In this document: one piece after another, positions 56,663-64,000 of the stretch
Layout: every line of letters begins with the position of its first letter
Numbering within the stretch: position 1 is the first letter of the stretch
The notes under the pieces: generated by a model
What the model was told of the DNA's origin: nothing
Database searches by the model: none
What the model saw: the letters and a program-made list of their open reading frames with translations, nothing else
Assembly (NCBI GenBank): GCA_031291235.1
Contig: JARLJL010000009.1
Coordinates: 433,993 to 497,992, forward strand
Source of the DNA: Sulfuriferula sp.
Lineage (GTDB): Bacteria > Pseudomonadota > Gammaproteobacteria > Burkholderiales > Sulfuriferulaceae
Reading direction: 5' to 3'
DNA: 64,000 bases
Made by a program: the position numbers and the translations under genes

Positions 56663-58006
56663 TCAGTCGGCGGTATGCCAGGAAATACACAGTGCCAGGT
56701 CACCGGGCGTGGCTTGCCAGCCGCAGGCTGTGCCTATGCCCGGTACATGGATCAGGGTGTCGCCGCTATATATCAGTGGCGTGTGTTCCCGTTGCCAGGG
56801 CGGTATATTGGCGGTTTGCAGCAGAGTTTTAAGCCGGCGGTTAGGGCGATGGCAGTCCGGGCGAAACATTTCTCCGCCCTGACGCAGCCGGATATTGATA
56901 TCGTTCAGTCGTCGCAGGTCGATACCGGGCGCCCCCTCACGTTCAAAGCTGAGTGTGCCGCCCAGTTCGGGCAAGGTCAACTGCGTTTCGCCTTGCCAGT
57001 GCCAGCGGCTGGCACGGTCGGGTACGGGCAATTGCTTTAGCAGATAACCGTAATCCCGGTAACGATGCAAAGTATGGCCGTCATGATCTATCGCAATGTG
57101 ACTATCGATACCGGCATGGGTAAGTTGTTCGAGCATTTCCATCAGCTGTATCTGGCTGGGCATGGCAAGATCGTGCAATGCCAGGAAATATCGTAGCAGG
57201 TTGCGGGCGCGAGCCGGGGTGATTGCGGCCAGGTATGTGCAGTTGATTTGCCGATCGCGAATGGCATGAGCGGCATCGAGCTGCGCCAGTTCATCAAGCA
57301 ATTCGGCGGCTTCGGCCAGGTTTTGTGCGCTGCGGGCTATCGTTGCCCGCCAGGCCGGATAGCGCTGGTTGAGCAAAGGTAAAATCTCGTGGCGCAGAAA
57401 ATTGCGGGCGTAACGCGAGTCCTGATTGCTTTCGTCCTCTATCCATTGCAGCTGGCGTTGTTTCGCCCAATCCAGAATGTCGCTGCGGTCAACATCCAGC
57501 AGCGGACGCAAATAGCCCGGCTCGCCGGATTGCTGACGTATGACCGGCATTCCTGATAGGCCTTTAACCCCGGCGCCGCGCAGTAGCTGCAGCATGAAGG
57601 TTTCGGCCTGATCGTCGCGGTGATGGGCGAGGGCGATAAAGTCGGCGGGCTGGTGGCGAAATTGTGCATAGCGGGCAAGGCGAGCAGCGGCTTCGAGGCC
57701 GAGTTCTGCGCTACGCGCGAGGCTGATGCGATAAGTCTGGATAGGAATATCCAGTTCGGCGCAAATTTGCTGGCAGAATTGCGCCCATGCATCCGCATTC
57801 AAGCTGATGCCGTGATGAATGTGGATAGCGGATAGTGTGAGCGGATAGTGTGAACGCAGCTGCGCAAACAGATGGAGCAATACCACGGAGTCCACGCCGC
57901 CGCTTAAGGCGACGCAAACGCGGCTATCAGGCGCGACGTGTTGGGACACGTGCGCCTGAAATGTCGTCTGGAGTTTATTTGGCGGGAGTGTCTTTGTAGC
58001 GTCCAT
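56663..58006 (-). CDS. tilS: tRNA(Ile)-lysidine synthase
   Basis: Modifies C34 of tRNA-Ile2 to lysidine so it reads AUA. The 447 residues carry the PP-loop [11 protein letters not shown] (about 34-44), [36 protein letters not shown] and the C-terminal substrate-binding domain. It overlaps the accA stop by 32 bases. Confidence 0.94.
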   Translation of the reverse strand: MDATKTLPPNKLQTTFQAHVSQHVAPDSRVCVALSGGVDSVVLLHLFAQLRSHYPLTLSAIHIHHGISLNADAWAQFCQQICAELDIPIQTYRISLARSAELGLEAAARLARYAQFRHQPADFIALAHHRDDQAETFMLQLLRGAGVKGLSGMPVIRQQSGEPGYLRPLLDVDRSDILDWAKQRQLQWIEDESNQDSRYARNFLRHEILPLLNQRYPAWRATIARSAQNLAEAAELLDELAQLDAAHAIRDRQINCTYLAAITPARARNLLRYFLALHDLAMPSQIQLMEMLEQLTHAGIDSHIAIDHDGHTLHRYRDYGYLLKQLPVPDRASRWHWQGETQLTLPELGGTLSFEREGAPGIDLRRLNDINIRLRQGGEMFRPDCHRPNRRLKTLLQTANIPPWQREHTPLIYSGDTLIHVPGIGTACGWQATPGDLALCISWHTAD

Positions 58007-58943
58007 AGCTCATCAAGCGCTGGTAGCGGGTTTTGAGCAGCGCATCGATGGGTTGTTTTTGCACGTCGGCAAGCGTTTCCTGCAGTGCGGTTTTCATTGC
58101 ATGCATCATTGCTGCCGGGTCGCGGTGTGCGCCGCCTTTTGGTTCGGAAATAATGCGGTCTATAAGCCCGAATGATTTCAGGCGCGGTGCAGTAATGCCC
58201 AGTGTTTCGGCTGCTATCGGTGCATTCTCGGCACTTTTCCACAATATCGAGGCGCAGCCTTCCGGAGAGATGACCGAATAGGTTGAGTATTGCAGCATCA
58301 TGGTCTGATCGCCGACGCCGATTGCCAGTGCGCCGCCGGAGCCGCCTTCGCCGATGACAGTGCATATGATAGGTGTGCGTAATTCGGCCATGACATACAG
58401 GTTGCGTGCGATGGCTTCGGATTGTCCGCGTTCTTCAGCACCGATGCCGGGATAGGCGCCTGGCGTGTCGATGAAGGTCATCACCGGGATGCCGAATTTT
58501 TCAGCCAGGCGCATCAGGCGTAATGCTTTGCGGTAGCCTTCCGGGCGCGGCATGCCGAAATTACGGAAGATTTTTTCCTTGGTATCGCGGCCTTTCTGAT
58601 GGCCGATAATCATGACGCTTTGATCGTTGAAGCGAGCAATGCCGCCGACAATGGCGTGATCGTCGCCAAAAGCGCGATCGCCGTGCAATTCTTCAAAATC
58701 AGAAAATAATGCGCGTATGTAATCCAGGCTGTAGGGACGTTGCGGATGTCTGGCTACTTGCGAAATTTGCCAGGGAGTCAGTTTGGCGTAAATGTCCTGA
58801 GTCAGTTTTTCACTCTTTTTTTGCAACAGGATGAGTTCTTTTGAAATATCCAGCGCAGAGTCGTCCTGCACACAGCGCAGTTCTTCTATCTTGGCTTCCA
58901 ACTCGGCGATAGGCTGTTCAAAGTCCAGAAAGGTGGTTTTCAT
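57975..58943 (-). CDS. accA: Acetyl-CoA carboxylase carboxyltransferase subunit alpha
   Basis: Transfers CO2 from biotin carboxyl carrier to acetyl-CoA with AccD, the first step of fatty-acid synthesis. The 322 residues have the standard landmarks ([18 protein letters not shown] at the N-terminus; [48 protein letters not shown]). The neighbouring tilS matches a common betaproteobacterial order. Confidence 0.97.
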   Translation of the reverse strand: MKTTFLDFEQPIAELEAKIEELRCVQDDSALDISKELILLQKKSEKLTQDIYAKLTPWQISQVARHPQRPYSLDYIRALFSDFEELHGDRAFGDDHAIVGGIARFNDQSVMIIGHQKGRDTKEKIFRNFGMPRPEGYRKALRLMRLAEKFGIPVMTFIDTPGAYPGIGAEERGQSEAIARNLYVMAELRTPIICTVIGEGGSGGALAIGVGDQTMMLQYSTYSVISPEGCASILWKSAENAPIAAETLGITAPRLKSFGLIDRIISEPKGGAHRDPAAMMHAMKTALQETLADVQKQPIDALLKTRYQRLMSYGRYKDTPAK

Positions 58944-59030
58944 GGGTAACTTGGACCGTTAAAAACGGTATGGTAGTGGATACGGAAATGATAAAACGAA
59001 TAGGCGGCAAAGAAATTGCCGCCGTGCGGT

Positions 59031-59510
59031 TTAATGATGATGGCCGTGGTCGCCATGAGCATGGCCGTGAGTAACTTCTTCTTCGGTAGCTGGGCGTACG
59101 TCGACTACGTGACATTTGAATTTCAGGGTCTGACCGGCTAGTGGGTGATTGCCGTCGACGATGACGGTGTCTTCGGTGATTTCCGTGACAGTATAGAGCA
59201 TGAATTCATCGGTGCCTTCGGCAGCGCCTTCAAATTGCATGCCGACAGCTGCTTCGGCAGGGAACAGATGGCGGGGTTCGGAGCGGATCAGTTCTGCTTC
59301 ATATTCGCCGAAAGCGTATTCCGGTTCCATGGTTACTTCGATGTCGTCGCCGACGTTTTTGCCTTCGAGCGCTTCTTCCACAGTTGGGAAAATGCCGTCG
59401 TAACCGCCGTGCAGGTAGCTGACCGGCTCGCTGCCGTTCTCCAGGATCTCACCGGCTAAATTGCTGAGCTCATAGGTAATGGTAACGATGGTGTTTTTTG
59501 CGATTTGCAT
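59031..59510 (-). CDS. slyD: FKBP-type peptidyl-prolyl isomerase, SlyD type
   Basis: A 159-residue cytosolic folding factor: FKBP domain (ITYELSNLAGEILENGSEP...PTVEEALEGKNVGDDIEV) with an inserted IF chaperone segment, and a histidine-rich tail (HGHAHGDHGHHH) that binds nickel in related proteins. Its start is supported by AAGGA about 8 bases upstream. Confidence 0.93.
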   Translation of the reverse strand: MQIAKNTIVTITYELSNLAGEILENGSEPVSYLHGGYDGIFPTVEEALEGKNVGDDIEVTMEPEYAFGEYEAELIRSEPRHLFPAEAAVGMQFEGAAEGTDEFMLYTVTEITEDTVIVDGNHPLAGQTLKFKCHVVDVRPATEEEVTHGHAHGDHGHHH

Positions 59511-59582
59511 AGTGTGTCCTTGAAAGGGCGAATAAATTTTATGCGGATATTCTAACGCATTTCAGGATTATAATTCATGCCT

Positions 59583-60704
59583 ATGAATAAACAATTACTT
59601 GGCGGTATCGGCCGCGATGAATTTCTGCGGGATTATTGGCAAAAACGGCCCTTGCTGGTGCGTAACGCTATCCTCGGTTTTAACGGCTTGATCGAACCGG
59701 CTGCCTTGTTTGAGCTGGCGGAGAACGAGGATGTTCAGGCGCGGCTGGTGCGGCAAAAGGGCAAATCGTGGGATTTGCTGAATGGTCCTTTGGAGGCATC
59801 CGATTATCAATCCAAGCGCGGCAGCAATGTGTGGACGCTATTGGTACAGGAACTGAATCATCATCTTCCCAGCGGCGAAGCGCTACTGCAGCAGTTCGAT
59901 TTTATTCCGCATGCTCGTCTCGACGATTTGATGGTGAGCTACGCCGTGCCCGGCGGCGGCGTGGGGCCACATTTCGATTCTTACGATGTGTTTCTGCTAC
60001 AGGGCCGTGGCCACCGGCGCTGGCAGATTAGCGCTCAGGATGATTTGACGCTGATACCCGGGGCGCCGTTGCGGATATTGCAGCATTTTACGCCTGAGCA
60101 GGAATGGGTGCTGGGGCCGGGCGATATGCTGTATTTGCCTCCGTGTTATGCGCATAACGGCATCGCAGTGGACGATGGATGCATGACGTATTCGATAGGG
60201 TTTCGTGCGCCGACAACTCAGGAAATCGCGACGCAGTTTCTGGTCTATATGCAGGATAAGCTGGAGCTGGAAGGGCGTTATCAGGACCCCGATCTGGTAT
60301 TGCAGGTGCATCCTGCGGAAATCGGCGATGCGATGATCGAGCAAATGCAGTCCATGATTGCGCAGGTGCAATGGGGACGCGAGGATGTGGTTGATTTTCT
60401 CGGGCGCTATTTGACTGAACCTAAACCGCACGTTTATTTTCAGCCGCCGCGACGTGCAGTCAGCTTTGAAAAATTCGTCCTCGCGGCGCAAAGCAAGGGC
60501 GTGCGGCTGGCGCCGCAGTCGCATATGCTGTTTCATGCGGAGTCGTATTATTTGAATGGCGAGTTGGTGGCGCTGCAAGGGTGCCGCGATTTGTTGCAGG
60601 TATTGGCCGATACGCGCCGGATTGATGCTCGCGTATTCGAAACGGCGATGTCGGGCTGGTTATATGAAGCCTATATCGATGGTTACCTTCTGGTAGGAGT
60701 GTAA
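59583..60704 (+). CDS. roxA: Cupin-fold ribosomal protein oxygenase (RoxA/YcfD type)
   Basis: A 2-oxoglutarate/Fe(II) oxygenase; the E. coli homologue YcfD hydroxylates Arg81 of ribosomal protein L16. The 373 residues have the JmjC-like iron motif H-x-D in GPHFDSYDVFLLQ and the distal histidine in PPCYAHNGIA, plus LNHHLPSGEALLQQFDFIP and a C-terminal winged-helix region. A second in-frame ATG 6 bases upstream is possible. It is followed after 4 bases by a small unknown gene. Confidence 0.87.
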   Translation: MNKQLLGGIGRDEFLRDYWQKRPLLVRNAILGFNGLIEPAALFELAENEDVQARLVRQKGKSWDLLNGPLEASDYQSKRGSNVWTLLVQELNHHLPSGEALLQQFDFIPHARLDDLMVSYAVPGGGVGPHFDSYDVFLLQGRGHRRWQISAQDDLTLIPGAPLRILQHFTPEQEWVLGPGDMLYLPPCYAHNGIAVDDGCMTYSIGFRAPTTQEIATQFLVYMQDKLELEGRYQDPDLVLQVHPAEIGDAMIEQMQSMIAQVQWGREDVVDFLGRYLTEPKPHVYFQPPRRAVSFEKFVLAAQSKGVRLAPQSHMLFHAESYYLNGELVALQGCRDLLQVLADTRRIDARVFETAMSGWLYEAYIDGYLLVGV

Positions 60705-60708
60705 GGTT

Positions 60709-61203
60709 ATGGCTGGTACATATGTTTCTGATGAGGCGTATCAAGCGTTTACTACACTGAGCGAGTATCTGCTTGCTGTCGATGCAGTGATTGTGTCGGC
60801 CAGGGCTGGCCTGGATATTTACGATACCGATCTGGTCGATCTGGCGTTTGAAGATATGGCGCGCTACGAATTGTTGCGCAGTTTTCTGGCTCAGGGCGCA
60901 ACGCGGCATTTGCGTATCGTGTTGCGGGATCTATTGTATGTGCAACAACGTGCGGCACGCCTGCAGCAATTGATGCGCGATTTTTCACATCAGGTTGAAA
61001 TACGTATGGTTGCCGAAACGCGGGATGCGGATGCGTTTATTTATAGTGATGCCGGTGTATGCCTGTATCGCCCTCAGCATGACCATCCCAAGTCGATATT
61101 GACGCTTGGCGATTTGTCGCGTTACCGGTTGTTCAGCAGTCGTTTTGCGCAGATGTTTGATGCGTCTGAGCAAGCGGTGTCATCGACAACTTTGGGTTTG
61201 TAA
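60709..61203 (+). CDS. DUF7931-like phospholipase-D-fold remnant protein
   Basis: A 164-residue soluble protein. LLAVDAVIVSARAGLDIYDTDLVDLAFEDMARYELLRSFL and HLRIVLRDL resemble the small domain DUF7931 found alone or fused to acetyltransferases in betaproteobacteria, with a distant phospholipase-D shape. No catalytic HKD motif is present. It probably shares a transcript with the roxA-like gene; function unknown. Confidence 0.6.
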   Translation: MAGTYVSDEAYQAFTTLSEYLLAVDAVIVSARAGLDIYDTDLVDLAFEDMARYELLRSFLAQGATRHLRIVLRDLLYVQQRAARLQQLMRDFSHQVEIRMVAETRDADAFIYSDAGVCLYRPQHDHPKSILTLGDLSRYRLFSSRFAQMFDASEQAVSSTTLGL

Positions 61204-61252
61204 AATATTCATTCCGGTTTCGTGAAAAAATCGTTGACAAGAAAGTTATAAT

Positions 61253-61373
61253 ATTAGAAAATTCTAATAACGCTGATTCTTCAGCTCTTTCCCTAAGAGC
61301 TTCAGTGTTGTCTCCTCCATCCTCCTTCATAACGAGGATTTCAAGCCCGGGTATGATTGCCCGGGTTTTTTTT
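61253..61373 (+). ncRNA. Candidate CU-rich small RNA
   Basis: No open frame of note. From left to right: an inverted repeat ATTAGAA-AA-TTCTAAT (61253-61268), a hairpin AACGCTGA...AGCTCTT-TCCCT-AAGAGCT-TCAGTGTT (61269-61309), the single-stranded CU-rich stretch TCTCCTCC (61311-61318), a small hairpin ATCCTC/GAGGAT (61319-61339), and a strong terminator. TTGACA (61234-61239) and TATAAT (61247-61252) lie just upstream but at a non-standard spacing. CCUCC motifs in small RNAs pair with Shine-Dalgarno sequences. It could also be a long leader or tail of the flanking genes. Confidence 0.6.
61343..61373 (+). terminator. Strong intrinsic terminator at the end of the candidate small RNA
   Basis: CCCGGG-TATGATTG-CCCGGG followed by eight Ts. 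Plus-strand orientation. It ends about 180 bases before the ferritin-like gene and 170 bases after the previous gene, so it may end a stand-alone RNA. Confidence 0.93.
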
Positions 61374-61552
61374 GCTTATTCGCATGCCGGGCGGCATGCG
61401 GGCGTCGCTTTCTTCTCCTGATATTATCAATATGTGCAGATTTTCTGGCTTTGGGCTAAACTGGAGTTATCTGACATTTCTTCAGTTTGTCATATTTCAG
61501 TATTAAAACTCAGATACCATATCTGAATTGATCATCGATTGTGAGGATGTGC

Positions 61553-62398
61553 ATGATTTATCCTGAAGCTTTTGCAAGTTTGGAACGGGTACGCTGGAAT
61601 ATGGCGCAGGATGTGCCGTGGGACAGTTTTCAAGCTGACTTGTTAACAGATGAGCAAGCCGCGACGATTAAAATGAACGCAATTACCGAGTGGGCGGCAT
61701 TACCAGCGACGGAGATGTTTTTGCGCGACTTTCATCACGATAGTGATTTTTCCGCATTTATGTCGGTGTGGTTTTATGAAGAGCAAAAGCACGCACTGGT
61801 ACTGATGGAATACCTGCGTCGTTTTCGCCCTGACATGGTACCGACCGAGGCGGAGCTGCATGAAGTTCGTTTTGAGTTCGATCCGGCACCACCCATGGAA
61901 ACACTGATGCTGCATTTCTGTGGTGAAATCCGTTTAACGCAATGGTATCGTTGCGCCGGTCAATGGCATACCGAGCCGGTAATCAAGCATATATACGGTT
62001 TATTGTCAGGCGACGAAGCGCGGCATGGCGGAATCTATTTCCGCTACATGCAACAGGCGATCGAGCGTCTTGGAGACGAGGCCCGCGCTGCCTTTTCCAA
62101 GGTGGGAGTGCTGATGACAAGTTCGTCGCGCAGTGCCAAGGCGTTGCATCCGACCAATTTGCATGTCAATCAGGCCATGTTCCCGAACGATACCGTGCAA
62201 AGTCATTTGCCCGATCCTGCGTGGCTGGAAATTTGGCTGGATCAGCAGATTCGCTTTGATGCGCCTTGGGAAGCAAAAGTGGTGAACACCATATTGACCA
62301 AGCTATCCAATCTGTTCGGGGTGAGCTTTGCCAGTACCAAGGAACTGAATCGTTATCGCAAGGAAGTCGGGCAGGCTGCTATAGCCGTCGTCGTATAA
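61553..62398 (+). CDS. Ferritin-like di-iron protein
   Basis: A 281-residue four-helix protein with two ExxH pairs, EEQKH (in WFYEEQKHALVL) and DEARH (in LSGDEARHGGIYF), plus further glutamates (EWAALPATEMF; EIRLTQWYR), the di-iron site of the ferritin and acyl-ACP desaturase superfamily. It could be an oxygenase or desaturase; the substrate is unknown. I chose the ATG at 61553 with GAGG 6 bases upstream. Two inverted repeats lie before it: TGACA/TGTCA (61472-61492) and TCAGAT/ATCTGA (61510-61526). It converges with, and overlaps by 20 bases, the alcohol dehydrogenase gene. Confidence 0.8.
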   Translation: MIYPEAFASLERVRWNMAQDVPWDSFQADLLTDEQAATIKMNAITEWAALPATEMFLRDFHHDSDFSAFMSVWFYEEQKHALVLMEYLRRFRPDMVPTEAELHEVRFEFDPAPPMETLMLHFCGEIRLTQWYRCAGQWHTEPVIKHIYGLLSGDEARHGGIYFRYMQQAIERLGDEARAAFSKVGVLMTSSSRSAKALHPTNLHVNQAMFPNDTVQSHLPDPAWLEIWLDQQIRFDAPWEAKVVNTILTKLSNLFGVSFASTKELNRYRKEVGQAAIAVVV

Positions 62399-63566
62399 TT
62401 TCAGCCACCTCATCATCCGTCAGGGCAATGGGGTTGGTTTTCATGCTGCTGCCGCGGCTATGGGCTACGATGCGCGGAATGTCTGCATTCGTTACGCCAT
62501 AATCAGCCAATCTGGACAACGACATGGTTTGCGTCCAGCTTTCCAGTGTGGATACGAGTGCCAATCTTGCTGGCTGATCCTCGAGGGCATGGTTGCCGGT
62601 TATAAGGCGGCCGGCCTCGGCGTATTTTTGCAATGCCGGATGTTGCGCCGCCCGATCAAGTAGCGCATTGATGTTGATATCGGTTGCTGCGGCTACCAGC
62701 GTGCCGCACACCACCCCGTGAGGAATGGGGAAGAAGGCTCCCAGCGGGGAGGCCAGTCCGTGTACGGAACCTAAACCTACTTGCGCCAAAGTGATACCCG
62801 ACAGCAGGGCCGCGTACGCCATTTGCGCAGCAGCATCGGGGTTGTTTCGTTGCTGTAGATACCAGTCCGGCAATCCTTTGCTGGCGGCTTCCAGCCCGCT
62901 CATTGCCAGGGCGTCGGTAAATGCATTCGCCTTGCTTGAAACCAGCGATTCCAGTAATTGGGTATATGCGTCCATACCATTTGCGGCAATCATTTCGGGA
63001 GTGCACGAGTCGAGCAGATCCGGGTCAATAATGGCGTATTCTGGTACTAATTGCTCATCGCGAAATGATTTCTTGAACCCATTGGCGCCTTGGATGCTTA
63101 AAACAGCGTTTTTTGTGGCCTCGGAGCCCGTTCCCGCGCTGGTGGGGACGGCGATAAAAGGTGTTGAAGGTCCGGTGTATTTAAGTTCGGCGCCGACTCC
63201 TTCCAGATAGTCCATGACTGAATGTCTTGATTTGAGCAATCCGGCAATAGCTTTCGCTGCATCAAGTGCGCTGCCTCCGCCTATGCCGATAACGACATCA
63301 ATAGTGTTATCGCCGAGCTGTCGAACGGTATCGTCTACAAACTGCGGGGAAGGTTCGCCGGGTACGCGTATATCAATGTGACTAATGTCTAGCTGGTTGA
63401 GTTCGTTAAGCAAGTGTCTCCATTGCGGCGACATGCGAAAAGACGATGTGCCGGTAACGATCAGCGCGCGTTTGCCAAAAGTGGAGGCAAATCCAGGCAG
63501 GAGCTTGAATTTGCCGGAACCGAACTCGATGCGAGGCAGGCGGGCGATACTGAATGCAGGAAACAT
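62379..63566 (-). CDS. Iron-containing alcohol dehydrogenase
   Basis: A 395-residue group III dehydrogenase. The NAD-binding loop is GIGGGSALDAAKAIAG (about 97-112), and metal-site segments are DAYTQLLESLVSS and GSVHGLASPLGAFFPIPHG (histidines near 270 and 284). VPTSAGTGSEATKNAV is the usual signature. Members reduce aldehydes or oxidise alcohols with NAD(P); the substrate cannot be told from sequence. Confidence 0.9.
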   Translation of the reverse strand: MFPAFSIARLPRIEFGSGKFKLLPGFASTFGKRALIVTGTSSFRMSPQWRHLLNELNQLDISHIDIRVPGEPSPQFVDDTVRQLGDNTIDVVIGIGGGSALDAAKAIAGLLKSRHSVMDYLEGVGAELKYTGPSTPFIAVPTSAGTGSEATKNAVLSIQGANGFKKSFRDEQLVPEYAIIDPDLLDSCTPEMIAANGMDAYTQLLESLVSSKANAFTDALAMSGLEAASKGLPDWYLQQRNNPDAAAQMAYAALLSGITLAQVGLGSVHGLASPLGAFFPIPHGVVCGTLVAAATDININALLDRAAQHPALQKYAEAGRLITGNHALEDQPARLALVSTLESWTQTMSLSRLADYGVTNADIPRIVAHSRGSSMKTNPIALTDDEVAEIIRRRL

Positions 63567-63687
63567 AATAAATAGCCGGAAGTCTGTATGGATGTTGTGT
63601 TAAAGAAATTTTTAATAAAACTCAAAAACTTGGGGATTATTTTCTCAGGATTGTTCCTCCTCTGCAAAGTGAAAATCAAATAAAGTG

Positions 63688-63717
63688 TTGACGGCCATGG
63701 AGCGTCTTTGCTATAGT
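63688..63717 (+). promoter_or_regulatory. Strong sigma-70 promoter before tRNA-fMet
   Basis: TTGACG (63688-63693), 18 bases, TATAGT (63712-63717), with an AT-rich tract (AAAATCAAATAAA) just upstream that could act as an UP element. It lies about 57 bases before the tRNA. The layout resembles stable-RNA promoters. Confidence 0.8.
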
Positions 63718-63774
63718 CTCACCTCTCGACGCGGCGCACATAGCGTAGCGAAGATAGAAACAGTAACAATCGGA

Positions 63775-63851
<77 letters not shown>

Positions 63852-63858
63852 AGAATTA

Positions 63859-63895
63859 TCGCTCTTTAACAACTAGACAACCGATAAGTGTGGGT
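63859..63895 (+). promoter_or_regulatory. rRNA-type boxA/boxC antitermination leader
   Basis: GCTCTTTAACAA (boxA, 63861-63872) followed by CCGATAAGTGTGGG matches the leader of 16S rRNA genes in proteobacteria. It starts 8 bases after tRNA-fMet and predicts an rrn operon immediately right of the window. After it, 63913-63949 holds degenerate GGTACTGG repeats with no gene. Confidence 0.7.
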
Positions 63896-64000
63896 ATTTA
63901 CGGTAGCGGTTTTGGTATTGGGTACTGGGTAACTGGTACTGGATACTGAAGCTAAAAACTATTGTAGTAAATACGCATGCTTGTAATAGAGATATTGTAA

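Noticed and set aside
63913..63949. CRISPR or satellite array from the GGTACTGG repeats
   Set aside because: Only four short, imperfect units in 37 bases; no spacers. Treated as local low-complexity leader sequence.

Overview
The window is a chromosomal stretch of a betaproteobacterium, most likely a respiratory or chemolithotrophic member of the Nitrosomonadales (Gallionellaceae, Sulfuricellaceae or Thiobacillaceae type). The evidence is indirect but consistent: ZapB-like/zapA/6S RNA/fau synteny; an aroB-dgt next to gltB-gltD-hemE cluster; a split glycine decarboxylase (gcvPA/gcvPB); and a rich periplasmic redox set (HiPIP, di-haem c cytochrome, fused cytochrome-porin, CuA-like cupredoxin, DsbD, TlpA, DsrE-like proteins). 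I see no insertion sequence, prophage, integrase or CRISPR array.

Layout, left to right. 1-7 kb: 5' part of a dsbD with a duplicated N-terminal domain, fxsA, glmU-glmS (UDP-GlcNAc synthesis), then five small membrane or stress proteins. 7-10 kb: an ECF sigma/anti-sigma pair divergent from a Tat lipoprotein phosphoesterase and a cupredoxin, with similar promoter elements on both strands. 10.6-16 kb: tandem glycine riboswitch, lipA, gcvT-gcvH-gcvPA-gcvPB. 16-20 kb: two c-di-GMP enzymes. 20.6-24 kb: a Cyc2-like cytochrome-porin, a di-haem cytochrome lipoprotein, a terminator, a zincin-like protein and a methyltransferase. 24-29.6 kb (minus strand): a three-gene TlpA operon, then a cobalamin-riboswitch-controlled btuB and a small membrane protein. 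29.6-32 kb: two unknown genes, a ZapB-like gene with zapA, 6S RNA and fau. 32.0-32.4 kb: AT-rich gap with four DnaA boxes. 32.4-39.5 kb (minus): hemE, gltD, gltB. 39.9-45 kb: HiPIP, a tightly overlapped ferredoxin/hydrolase/ABC exporter operon (minus), aroB-dgt.

45.2-48.5 kb holds the most interesting locus. A porin and a secreted DsrE-like protein are transcribed divergently from an ECF sigma factor and a membrane anti-sigma factor whose periplasmic domain is itself DsrE-like. The two divergent promoters carry the same GGAATAA-N15-CGTCTT element. This reads as a self-contained envelope sensing circuit built on a DsrE sensor.

48.6-60.7 kb is mostly housekeeping: rsuA, a GGDEF-EAL protein, pbpG, a YqiA-type esterase, an RNB ribonuclease, TonB, fbp, tilS, accA, slyD and a ribosomal-oxygenase cupin. 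61.2-63.6 kb has a candidate CU-rich small RNA, a ferritin-like di-iron protein and an iron-type alcohol dehydrogenase. The right edge has a strong promoter, initiator tRNA-fMet and an rrn-type boxA leader, suggesting that an rRNA operon begins just outside the window.
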